From contig JAHDVX010000007.1 in assembly GCA_023382455.1 (NCBI GenBank), positions 1 through 64,000 on the forward strand: a stretch of DNA of 64,000 nucleotides, written 5' to 3'. The stretch is from Flavobacteriales bacterium. GTDB lineage: Bacteria; Bacteroidota; Bacteroidia; Flavobacteriales_F; PHOS-HE28. The stretch's first letter is position 1. Every line of letters begins with the position of its first letter. The position numbers and the translations under genes were made by a program. Below the pieces are notes generated by a model that was given only the letters and a program-made list of their open reading frames with translations, had not been told where the DNA came from and made no database searches. Positions 39,452-48,372 of the stretch are shown here, one piece after another.

Positions 39452-40003
39452 TCAGTGTTTGTTCTTGATGTCGTTGATGTACCGGTCCGCGCCGTTGATC
39501 AGGGCGGTATCGGTCACCAGGGTTTTGTAGGTTTCCAGCAAGGCGATGGCCTTGTCCGTGCTGTCCAGTGTGGCGTAGGCCTGGCCCAGGTAGGCGTAGG
39601 CGTCCGGGTAGCCTTTGGTGTCCAGGGCGATCACCTTCCGGAAGCGGTCCATGGCCTTGTCGTACTGGTTGGTCTGCCAGCTGAACAGGCCCATGTGGTA
39701 TTGCGCCTCCACGTTCCCAGGCTCCTTGTCGGCCAGGTCGCGCAACTTCACGATCACCTGCATGGGAGGCCCGCCAGTAGCGAGCTCCGCCAGGATGGCC
39801 GATACCTTGGGGTCCGAACTGACCATGGCTGCACCGGCCCCTTCCGCCTTGGGCGTGGAGCCGCTGTTGGGGTCTTCGCTCACCCGTGCCGAGGAGGCGT
39901 TCTCCTCTGCCTTGCCGGACGGGGTGCGCGGCGCCAAAAAGAGCAAGGCCGTCACCGCGGCTGCGGCGGCGATCATGATCCCCTGTTGGCGCGTCAAACC
40001 CAT
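39452..40003 (-). CDS. TPR-repeat protein
   Basis: N-terminal TM; VEAQYHMGLFSWQTNQYDKAMDRFRKVIALD. Confidence 0.8.
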   Translation of the reverse strand: MGLTRQQGIMIAAAAAVTALLFLAPRTPSGKAEENASSARVSEDPNSGSTPKAEGAGAAMVSSDPKVSAILAELATGGPPMQVIVKLRDLADKEPGNVEAQYHMGLFSWQTNQYDKAMDRFRKVIALDTKGYPDAYAYLGQAYATLDSTDKAIALLETYKTLVTDTALINGADRYINDIKNKH

Positions 40004-40296
40004 CAGGCGCTCTTCTTCACCCGGTTCTTCACCTTGTCGATGAACACATCGGCCGGCTTGAACGACGGGATGTCGTGCGCCGGGATGATGATCGTGGTGT
40101 TGTTCTTCAGGATGCGGCCGGTCTTCTGTGCGCGGTGCTTCACCAGGAAGCTGCCGAACCCGCGCAGGTGCACGTCCTCGCCCGCCTCCAGGCTGTTCTT
40201 CACTTCATCCATGAACGCCTCCAGGGTGCCCAGCACCACGCTGCGCTCGATGCCCGTGCGCTTGCTGATATTGCCGACCAATTCCGCCTTCGTCAT
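40003..40296 (-). CDS. hup: HU/IHF family DNA-binding protein
   Basis: MTKAELVGNISKRTGIERSVV ... LRGFGSFLVKHRAQKTGRILK. Confidence 0.93.
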   Translation of the reverse strand: MTKAELVGNISKRTGIERSVVLGTLEAFMDEVKNSLEAGEDVHLRGFGSFLVKHRAQKTGRILKNNTTIIIPAHDIPSFKPADVFIDKVKNRVKKSA

Positions 40297-40364
40297 AACC
40301 CGATGTTCCTTTTTTGGGGGTGCGAAGATAAGCATCCTCCCCGTCCGATCATCTTTGTCCCTGT

Positions 40365-41420
40365 ATGCCAAGTGCTTCGTGGTTCAGCCGTCGGCTCCTG
40401 GCCTGGTACCGGGAGCATCACCGCCCCCTGCCCTGGCGCGAAACCCGCGACCCGTACCGGGTCTGGCTCAGCGAGGTGATCCTCCAGCAGACCCGGGTGG
40501 AGCAGGGCCTGGCCTATTACCTGCGCTTCGTGGAGCGTTGGCCCACCGTGCAGCAATTGGCAGCCGCCGATGAGCACGACGTACTGAAGCTCTGGCAAGG
40601 CCTCGGCTACTACAGCCGCGCCCGCAACCTGCTCACCGCTGCGCGGCAGGTGGTGCAGGAGCATGGCGGCCGATTTCCGGAAAGCCATGCCGGGCTTGCC
40701 GCCCTCAAGGGCGTAGGTGACTACACGGCCAGCGCCATCGCCTCCATCTGCTTCGGCCTCCCCGAAGCCGTGGTGGACGGCAACGTATACCGCGTGCTCG
40801 CCCGGTTCGCCGGCATCGGCACACCCATCGACAGCACCGCCGGGCGCCGCCAGTTCAAGGCACTGGCCGCGGAGCTGCTGGACCCCGCCCACGCCGGCGA
40901 CCACAACCAGGCCGTGATGGAGCTGGGCGCCACGGTGTGCACCCCGAAAAATCCGGATTGCCGCCACTGCCCGCTGCAAGCACGATGCGCGGCCTTGGCC
41001 ACGGGCACCGTGGGGCAGCTCCCCGTAAAGGCGGGAAAGGCCAAAAGCCGTGGCCGCTATTTCAATTACCTCCACATCACGGACGGGAACCGCATCTACA
41101 TGCGGCAGCGCACCGGCAAGGACATCTGGCAGGGCCTCTACGAGCTACCGTTGCTGGAAAGCCCGGGGCCGCTCACGCGCCGATCGCTGAAGGCCGCGCT
41201 GGACCACGCATTCGGCAGCGGCTGGAACATCGGGGACGAGGAGATGGAACAGCGCCACGTGCTGAGCCACCAGGTGATCCATGCCGTATTCTGGCAGGTG
41301 GAGCCGCCACCACAGGCCGCCTTGCCCGTGGAATGGAAGCGCGTAGGCCGGCGGAAATTGGGCCAACTGGCGGTGCCAAGGGTGATCGAGCGCTGGATGG
41401 AGGAAGGAAGGTGGGGATGA
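40365..41420 (+). CDS. mutY: A/G-specific adenine glycosylase
   Basis: [41 protein letters not shown]; FeS Cys cluster. Confidence 0.95.
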   Translation: MPSASWFSRRLLAWYREHHRPLPWRETRDPYRVWLSEVILQQTRVEQGLAYYLRFVERWPTVQQLAAADEHDVLKLWQGLGYYSRARNLLTAARQVVQEHGGRFPESHAGLAALKGVGDYTASAIASICFGLPEAVVDGNVYRVLARFAGIGTPIDSTAGRRQFKALAAELLDPAHAGDHNQAVMELGATVCTPKNPDCRHCPLQARCAALATGTVGQLPVKAGKAKSRGRYFNYLHITDGNRIYMRQRTGKDIWQGLYELPLLESPGPLTRRSLKAALDHAFGSGWNIGDEEMEQRHVLSHQVIHAVFWQVEPPPQAALPVEWKRVGRRKLGQLAVPRVIERWMEEGRWG

Positions 41421-41520
41421 CGAGGGAGGCAAGGGAGGGAAAGAGGGAAAGGGAGGTGATGCGGGTAAAGGCCTCTCGTCCTTCGGCCTTATCTTCGCTC
41501 TCTCAATTATCGAATCATCC

Positions 41521-41964
41521 ATGAGCGGCGTGAACAAAGTGATCCTGGTGGGCAACCTCGGTGCCGACCCGGAAGTAAGGCATCTGGAAAACGGGGTGAC
41601 CGTGGCCAATTTCAACCTGGCCACCACGGAATACTTCCGGGACAAGGTGACCGGTGAGCGCCGCGAGCAGACCGAGTGGCACCGCGTGGTGGTGTGGCGC
41701 GGCCTGGCCGATGTGGTGGAGAAATACGTCCGCAAGGGCAGCAAGCTGTATGTGGAAGGCAAACTGCGCACCCGCAAGTGGGAAAAGGACGGCATCGAGC
41801 GGTACACCACGGAGATCATGGCCGACACGCTGAACATGCTGGACCGCCCCACGGGTGATGCGCCGCCCGCCGGAGCCCGCCCGGCAACCAGCCAGCCCCA
41901 AGCTGCCCCGGCCAACCCCGAACCGGTGATGGAAGCCGGACCGGACGACGACCTTCCCTTCTGA
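41521..41964 (+). CDS. ssb: single-stranded DNA-binding protein
   Basis: [22 protein letters not shown] ... DDDLPF C-terminus. Confidence 0.96.
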   Translation: MSGVNKVILVGNLGADPEVRHLENGVTVANFNLATTEYFRDKVTGERREQTEWHRVVVWRGLADVVEKYVRKGSKLYVEGKLRTRKWEKDGIERYTTEIMADTLNMLDRPTGDAPPAGARPATSQPQAAPANPEPVMEAGPDDDLPF

Positions 41965-42038
41965 GCTTTGCGAAGACGTAGCCGACATCGACGGCCACGG
42001 GTGTTCCCCGTGGCTTCTCCCCAACACCTTCCGCGCTG

Positions 42039-43322
42039 ATGGGGAACCTCGACCCAATGGGGCTGGCCGCGCTCGCCGGTATCCTCCTGCTCCTCGTTCT
42101 CTCGGCCATGACCTCGGCCAGCGAGGTGGCCCTGTTCTCGCTCAACGCCACCCACATGCGCGACCTCAAGGAGCGCGGGGGGGCCAGCGGTGCCCGGGTG
42201 CTGCACCTGCTTTCGCGCCCGCGCCGCCTGCTGGCCACCATCCTGGTGACCAACAACTTCGCCAACGTGGGCATCACCGTGCTCTCCACCATCCTGGTGG
42301 CCACTCTGATCGACCTGAACGCCCTCAGCCCCGGAGGCCTCTTCCTGGTGCAGGTGGTAGCCGTCACCGCGCTGATCCTGCTCCTGGGCGAAGTGCTGCC
42401 CAAGGTGTACGCCACCAGCCACCCCCTGCGCACCGCGCAGCGCCTCAGCGGGTTCATCCTCGCCATGCAGACCTTCTGGGCACCGGTGACCAAGGTGCTC
42501 ACGGGCTCCACCTCCTTCATCGAAAAACGCTACCGCAAGCGGGCCAAGAACGTGGATGCCGAATCCCTCGGCCATGCGCTGGAACTCACCAAGGACGCCA
42601 GCACCACCGCCGAGGAACGCCGCATCCTGAGCGGCATCGTGAAGTTCGGGAACATCGAGGCGCGCCAGGTGATGCGGCCCCGCACCGAGATGACCGCCTT
42701 CAGCAAGGACATCTCCTTCCGCGAATTGCTCGATGCCATCATCAACAGTGGATTCTCCCGCGTGCCCGTGTATGAGGACACCGCCGACCGCGTGGTGGGC
42801 GTGCTGTACATCAAGGACGTGCTGCCCCACATCGACGCCACGGACTACGACTGGAACAGCCTGCTGCGGCCGGCCTACTTCGTACCCGAGAACCGCAAGC
42901 TGGACGAGCTGCTCAAGGATTTCCAGCAGAAGCATGTGCACCTGGCCATCGTGGTGGACGAGTATGGCGGCACCAGCGGGATCGTCACCCTGGAGGACGT
43001 GATCGAGGAGATCGTGGGCGAGATCACCGACGAGTACGACGACGTGGACCTGCTCTACAGCAAGCTGGATGATCACACGTGGGTGTTCGAGGGACGCACG
43101 CCCCTCACCGACCTCCACCGCATCCTGGGCATCGACGGAAAGCTCATCGAGGAGCACAAGGGCGAGAGCGAAACGCTGGGCGGCCTGGTGCAGGAGCTCA
43201 CCGGGCGCATCCCCCAGAAAGGCGAGCGCATCAACCTGCACAACTTCCGCTTCACCGTGGAAAGCGCCGACAACAAGCGCGTCCGCCGTGTGAAGGTCCA
43301 TGTACGCGATGATGCCCATTGA
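42039..43322 (+). CDS. gldE: gliding motility-associated protein GldE (CNNM/CBS family)
   Basis: DUF21, CBS pair, CorC-HlyC domains; between ssb and gldD. Confidence 0.87.
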   Translation: MGNLDPMGLAALAGILLLLVLSAMTSASEVALFSLNATHMRDLKERGGASGARVLHLLSRPRRLLATILVTNNFANVGITVLSTILVATLIDLNALSPGGLFLVQVVAVTALILLLGEVLPKVYATSHPLRTAQRLSGFILAMQTFWAPVTKVLTGSTSFIEKRYRKRAKNVDAESLGHALELTKDASTTAEERRILSGIVKFGNIEARQVMRPRTEMTAFSKDISFRELLDAIINSGFSRVPVYEDTADRVVGVLYIKDVLPHIDATDYDWNSLLRPAYFVPENRKLDELLKDFQQKHVHLAIVVDEYGGTSGIVTLEDVIEEIVGEITDEYDDVDLLYSKLDDHTWVFEGRTPLTDLHRILGIDGKLIEEHKGESETLGGLVQELTGRIPQKGERINLHNFRFTVESADNKRVRRVKVHVRDDAH

Positions 43323-43953
43323 GCGCGCGCCCCGCCGGTCCCTTTGGGCAACCCTGCTGCTGGCGGGGATGCTGGCTGCCGGCTGCGGCTACGATCCCGT
43401 GCCCAAGCCGCGCGGCTACTTCCGCATCGACCTGCCTCCGGACAGCGCCCGCCAAGTGGACGCCCAATGCGCGTTCTCGGCCCGGCTACCCGCCTATGCC
43501 CGCCTGGTGCCCGCCCCCGTGCCGGACAGCCTGACCGGCCGGGCCTGCAGGACCAACCTCGCCTTCCCCGCGCAGCGCGCCATGCTGCACATCACCTGGC
43601 GGCGGGTGCAGGGCGACCTGCCGGAACTGATCCACGACGCGCACGAATTCAAGGACAAGCACCAGGTGGTGGCCACCCGCATACGCACCGAGCCCGTGTT
43701 ACGGGACAGCGTCCGGGTGTTCGGCGCCCTGTTCGACGTGGAGGGCAACGTGGCCAGCCCCATGGTGTTCTACCTCACCGACAGCACGGACAACTTCCTC
43801 TACGGCGCCCTCTACTTCGATGTGCGCCCCAATGCCGACTCACTGGCCCCGGTGACCGCGCGCATCCGCGACGACATCCGCCGCCTGGCCAACACCCTCC
43901 GCTGGAAGGGGCCGGCCGGTGCGGTGCAGCACATTCAGCAAGGCCATCAGTAA
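43300..43953 (+). CDS. gldD: gliding motility lipoprotein GldD
   Basis: Lipobox LAAGCGYDPVPKPRGYFRIDLP; NLAFPAQRAMLHITWRRV. Confidence 0.9.
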   Translation: MYAMMPIERAPRRSLWATLLLAGMLAAGCGYDPVPKPRGYFRIDLPPDSARQVDAQCAFSARLPAYARLVPAPVPDSLTGRACRTNLAFPAQRAMLHITWRRVQGDLPELIHDAHEFKDKHQVVATRIRTEPVLRDSVRVFGALFDVEGNVASPMVFYLTDSTDNFLYGALYFDVRPNADSLAPVTARIRDDIRRLANTLRWKGPAGAVQHIQQGHQ

Positions 43954-44937
43954 CACCAAGGCGCCCAGCTGGTGCAACACGCCCAGCGAGATCCACACTT
44001 GGCTGACCAGCGCCAGCACCCCCAGGGTGATCTGCAGGAACACCGCCAGGAACAACAAGCGGTCCCCGCCCTTCAGCGCCGCATTGGACCGGTTGACGTA
44101 GCCGAACCACGTAATGGCCGCCGCCACCACCCACGCGAAGTTGCGGTGGAAGAACTGCACGCCGTCCTTGTGGTTGACCAGGCTGTACCACAGGCCGTCG
44201 TCACCGATCAGCGCCCTCAGGTTGTCCGGCAGGAACTGCCCCGCCATCAAGGGCCAGGTGGGATAGATACGGCCGGCATCCAGGCCTGCGGTGAACGCCC
44301 CGAAGACGATCTGCACCACCAGCAGCACCAGCAACCACCGCGACCATTTGCCCGCCGGGGTGCCATCGCCGGTGTAACTGCGCCTCCCCTGCCTGATGTC
44401 GAAGACCGTCCACAGCACCAGGCAAAACAAGGCGAACGCCGCGCACAAGTGGATGGCCAGGCGGAAGTGGCTCACGCGCACGTTCTGCTCCAGCCCGCTC
44501 ACCACCATGAACCAGCCCAGCGCGCCCACCAGGCCGCCCCCGATGAGGATGCTCCAACTGCGCCGAATCAACCAGCCCTTCAACAGGCCTTTCCGCCAGA
44601 ACCATACGAACGGCACGAAGAACACCAGGCCCATCAGCCGGCCCCAATTGCGGTGCAGCCACTCCCAGAAGTAGAGCACCTTGAACTCATGCAGGCCGAT
44701 GTGGGCGTTCACCAGCTCATACTGCGGGATCTGCTTGTACTTCGCGAAAGCCTCCTCCCACTGCACCTCATTGGTGGGCGGGATGGCGCCGAGGATGGGT
44801 TGCCATTCGGTGATGCTGAGGCCGCTGCCGGTAAGCCGCGTGATGCCGCCGATGCTCACCATCACGGCGATCATGGCACAGCCCAGGATCAGCCAATTCA
44901 CCACCGGGCGCAACGTGCGCTTGCCCTCATCCACCAT
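43840..44937 (-). CDS. ctaA: heme A synthase
   Basis: GGITRLTGSGLSITEWQPILGAIPP; EFKVLYFWEWLHRNWGRLMGLVF. Confidence 0.92.
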   Translation of the reverse strand: MVDEGKRTLRPVVNWLILGCAMIAVMVSIGGITRLTGSGLSITEWQPILGAIPPTNEVQWEEAFAKYKQIPQYELVNAHIGLHEFKVLYFWEWLHRNWGRLMGLVFFVPFVWFWRKGLLKGWLIRRSWSILIGGGLVGALGWFMVVSGLEQNVRVSHFRLAIHLCAAFALFCLVLWTVFDIRQGRRSYTGDGTPAGKWSRWLLVLLVVQIVFGAFTAGLDAGRIYPTWPLMAGQFLPDNLRALIGDDGLWYSLVNHKDGVQFFHRNFAWVVAAAITWFGYVNRSNAALKGGDRLLFLAVFLQITLGVLALVSQVWISLGVLHQLGALVLLMALLNVLHRTGRPLPAEGVGQAADVVADARGHRGQ

Positions 44938-44949
44938 CGGGGCGCAAAA

Positions 44950-46230
44950 CTACTTCCCCGGCAGGTTCAGCACCACCTGTCCGTTGGCCACGATGCCCAT
45001 GGCCTTGCCGGTGAAGCGGTGGCCGATGAACGGGGTGTTGCGGGAACGGCTCACGATGTGTTCCCGGGTGAACATCCACTCGTGCTCCGGTGCGAAGAAG
45101 GTGGCCTCCAGGGGTTCACCTTCCACCAGGTGCGGCACCGGCAGGCCCAGGGCCGCGCGCGGGCCTTGGCAGAAGCGCTCGGCGATCCGCTTGGCGGGCA
45201 TGCGGCCCAGCAGCGCGGTATTGGCCACGGCGTAGGCGGTTTCCAGGCCGATGATGCCGAACGCCGCATGGCCGAACTCCACGTCCTTGTGCTCGGTGTC
45301 CTCCGGCCGGTGGTCGCTCACGATGCAGTCGATGGTACCGTCCTTCACGCCATCGCGCAGCGCCTCGATGTGGCTCGGGCTGCGCAGGGGCGGCATCACC
45401 TTGTAGTTGCTGTCGAAGCCGCGCAGCACGCCATGGTCCAGCAGCAGCTGGTGGGCGGCCACGCTGGCGGTGACGCGCAGTTTCCGCGCCTTGGCCCGGC
45501 GCAGGAGCTCCACGCCCTCGGCCGTGCTCACCACGTCCACATGCAGGCGGCCGCCGGTATACTCCAGCAGGTCGAGGTCGCGGGCCAGCCGGATGGCCTC
45601 GGCCACCGGCGGCACGCCCTTCAAGCCCAGGCGTGCGCTCATCACGCCCTCATGCACCTGTCCGCCGGCCATCAGGTCGTTGTCCAGCGCCAGGGCCATC
45701 ACCCGGGCATCGATGTTGCCGGCGTACTGCAGGGCCAGCAGCATCAGCCTGCTGTTGCGGGCCGGGTGCAGGTCGTCCGTGAAGGCCACGGCACCGGCCT
45801 GCTGCATGTCGTACATCTCGGCCAGTTGCTCCCCTTTGCAGCCCTTGGTCAGTGCCCCCAGCGGCAGCACGGTGACCGCATGGCCCTGCCCCTTGCGCAG
45901 CAGGTACTCCACGGAGGCCCGGTTGTCGGTGGGGGGCTGGGTGCCGGGCAACACCGCCACGGCGGTGAAGCCCCCGGCTGCGGCGGCATCCAGGCCGTTG
46001 CGCAGGCCTTCCTTGTACTCCTCGCCGGGGTCGCGGAAATGTGCACGCAGGTCCACCCAGCCCGGCGAGGCGTGAAGCCCTTCCACGGCGACCACCTCGG
46101 CATCGCCCTTGGGCAGCCGTGCGCCCGCTTTCACCAGGCGCCCGTCCGCGATGTGCAGGTCAACGACCGAGCCGTGCAGCGGCCCTCCGGGGTCCAGCAC
46201 GGTCACTTGGCGAAGCAGCAGCTCTTTCAT
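44950..46230 (-). CDS. dihydroorotase-like amidohydrolase, likely non-catalytic
   Basis: VDLRAHFRDPGEEYKEGL, SDHRPEDTEHK, LETAYAV. Confidence 0.8.
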   Translation of the reverse strand: MKELLLRQVTVLDPGGPLHGSVVDLHIADGRLVKAGARLPKGDAEVVAVEGLHASPGWVDLRAHFRDPGEEYKEGLRNGLDAAAAGGFTAVAVLPGTQPPTDNRASVEYLLRKGQGHAVTVLPLGALTKGCKGEQLAEMYDMQQAGAVAFTDDLHPARNSRLMLLALQYAGNIDARVMALALDNDLMAGGQVHEGVMSARLGLKGVPPVAEAIRLARDLDLLEYTGGRLHVDVVSTAEGVELLRRAKARKLRVTASVAAHQLLLDHGVLRGFDSNYKVMPPLRSPSHIEALRDGVKDGTIDCIVSDHRPEDTEHKDVEFGHAAFGIIGLETAYAVANTALLGRMPAKRIAERFCQGPRAALGLPVPHLVEGEPLEATFFAPEHEWMFTREHIVSRSRNTPFIGHRFTGKAMGIVANGQVVLNLPGK

Positions 46231-48263
46231 CGGATGATGCGTATTAGCGGGATCTCCAGAAGCAGGAAGAACAAGGCCGCGAGGATGAACCATTTCCACA
46301 GCTTCACGCCCTGGTCCATGGCCTGGAGCCCGGCGCTGAGCCCGTTGCCGCCCTTGTCCATCACGGCGATGGTGCCCAGGCCGCGGCGTGTCAATTCTTC
46401 CTTGAGTTCATCCGCTGTGTACGCGGCCAGGTCGCCCTCCTTGCGGGAGAGGTCCAGCGCGATCACGGCCAGGGTGTCGTCCTCCACGGTGAGCGCGTAC
46501 GGACCGGGTGCAAGGTTGCCGTCGTGCAGCACCAGCATGGCCCCGCCCACCGTGCGGCGCACCTCGGGAATGATGTCGATGCTGTCCGGGCCTTTCAGGT
46601 GCGGAGGGACATCCCCCCGCAGGTCGATGCTTTCCAAGGGGATCGCGGCCTCCTCGCCGATCACGTGGTAAAGAGCCCCCATGGGCCTTGCCAGCTCGGC
46701 CATGCGCAACATGGCAGTGACGAAGAGCGCGTGGCGGCTGAAGGTGCCGCCGGCCTCGCCCAACGGGGCGGCGCACAGATAGGCCCGGCCTTTGCCCATG
46801 GGAACGGCGCAGAGGAAGGCGCCGCCGCTTTGCAGCCTCAACAACACCTCGGCCACCGGCGGGGGGGCCAGGGCATAGCGCGTGCGCACCAGCGGCAGGT
46901 CCACGTTGGCGGGCATGGAAGAGAAGACGTCGCGGAAGAAGGGCGCCCGCAGATCGATGCGTTCCACGCGCATGGCCGCCGTGTCCCGCGCGCCGAAGCC
47001 CGCGCCGAGCAGCGCCAAGGCCGCACGGTAGCTGGCCGCATCCGCCTGCCCGGCGGGGAACAGGGCGAGGCTGCCCCCGCCCTCCACGAATTCCTTCAGG
47101 GCACCGGCCAGTCCACTGGGCACCTCCGGTAGCGCGTTCAGCACCACCAGGTCCTGCCGCTCCAGCGCGGAGAGGTCGATCTGCCGGTATGGTTGCACGC
47201 TGAAGGCGTGCACACTGTCGTGGGCGAACACCGCCGCCAGGTCCCTGTCACCGGCCTCGTCGCCGCCGCTCACCAGCAGCACGCGGAGCTTCCCGGCCGT
47301 GCGCCAGGCGATATGGAAATCATTGTCGAAGGTGATCGGCCGGTCCTCAATGGAAACCGTGCCCCGGTGGATCCCGGCAGCGTCGTTGGTGAAGGTGAGT
47401 ACGGTGTCCAGCACGGCATCCGCGCCGATGCGGAAGGTGGCCATGGCGCGCTGGCGGCCGTCCACGGTGAGCCGCAGCGGCACGTTCAGCAGCTCCTGCC
47501 TTCCGTAGTTGCGGAGGCGCACATGCAGTTCCTCCACCTGCCCCATGCGCCGCACGGGCGAGGCAAACCAGACCGAATCGATGGCCAGGTTGGTGGCACC
47601 GGCTGCCTCCAGGGGAACGATCACGGTGTGCACCGTGCTGTCGTTGGTCCACTGGTCCACGTCCGTGGTGGTGCGCTGCAGGTCGGTGAACAGGAAAGCA
47701 CGCTTCACCGGGGCTTCGCTGCGCGAAATGGCCTCGCGCTGCCGCTGCATCACCTGCGACAGCGGACGCACCTGCGGGCCCACCTCCACCTGGCCGGCGG
47801 CGGCCAACGCCTCATCGCGGCCCAGCAACAATTGTTGCCGCCCTTCGAAGGCATTGGTGAGTACCTGGAAGCGGTCCGTGGGGCCATGCGCCATCACGGC
47901 ATCCTGTGCATCGGCGCGGGCCTGGTCCAGCAGGCGCCCGCCACTGTTGCGCCCGTCCATGCTCCAACTGTTGTCCAGGTAAAGGCCCACGGCCCGGCGC
48001 CCAGGCTTCACCGCACCCACCTCCGAGGTGATGTACGGCTGCGCGAAGGCCAGCACCAGGCAGGCCAGCGCCAGCATGCGCGTCAGCAGCACCAGCCAGT
48101 GCCTCACCTTCTTGCGCGATCGGGTCTGCTGCGTCACCTCCTGCAGGAAGCGCACGTTGGGGAACTCGATCCGCTTGAAGCGGCGGAGCTGGAAAAGATG
48201 GATGATGATCGGGATGGCCAGCGCCGTGAGCGCCCACAGGAATACCGGGTTCAGAAAGGCCAT
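46227..48263 (-). CDS. BatA/VWA-domain membrane protein
   Basis: MAFLNPVFLWALTALAIPIIIHLFQLRRFKRIEFPNVRFL; YLDNSWSMDGR. Confidence 0.87.
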   Translation of the reverse strand: MAFLNPVFLWALTALAIPIIIHLFQLRRFKRIEFPNVRFLQEVTQQTRSRKKVRHWLVLLTRMLALACLVLAFAQPYITSEVGAVKPGRRAVGLYLDNSWSMDGRNSGGRLLDQARADAQDAVMAHGPTDRFQVLTNAFEGRQQLLLGRDEALAAAGQVEVGPQVRPLSQVMQRQREAISRSEAPVKRAFLFTDLQRTTTDVDQWTNDSTVHTVIVPLEAAGATNLAIDSVWFASPVRRMGQVEELHVRLRNYGRQELLNVPLRLTVDGRQRAMATFRIGADAVLDTVLTFTNDAAGIHRGTVSIEDRPITFDNDFHIAWRTAGKLRVLLVSGGDEAGDRDLAAVFAHDSVHAFSVQPYRQIDLSALERQDLVVLNALPEVPSGLAGALKEFVEGGGSLALFPAGQADAASYRAALALLGAGFGARDTAAMRVERIDLRAPFFRDVFSSMPANVDLPLVRTRYALAPPPVAEVLLRLQSGGAFLCAVPMGKGRAYLCAAPLGEAGGTFSRHALFVTAMLRMAELARPMGALYHVIGEEAAIPLESIDLRGDVPPHLKGPDSIDIIPEVRRTVGGAMLVLHDGNLAPGPYALTVEDDTLAVIALDLSRKEGDLAAYTADELKEELTRRGLGTIAVMDKGGNGLSAGLQAMDQGVKLWKWFILAALFFLLLEIPLIRIIR

Positions 48264-48283
48264 CGGCCACAAAGGTGGGGATT

Positions 48284-48370
48284 GTTGGCAGTTGTCGGTT
48301 GTCAGTTGTCGGTTGTCAGTTGTCGGGGCCGAAGCGCAGCCGTACAACGGACAACTATCAACTAACAACC
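48284..48370. repeat. heptad array with inverted arms (locus D)
   Basis: gttggca gttgtcg gttgtca gttgtcg gttgtca gttgtcg ... tacaacg gacaact atcaact aacaacc. Confidence 0.88.
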
Positions 48371-48372
48371 TT

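Noticed and set aside
43972-46671. 899-aa plus ORF spanning ctaA, the PyrC-like gene and batA-like gene
   Set aside because: Entirely antisense to three recognised genes; His/Gln-rich shadow frame.
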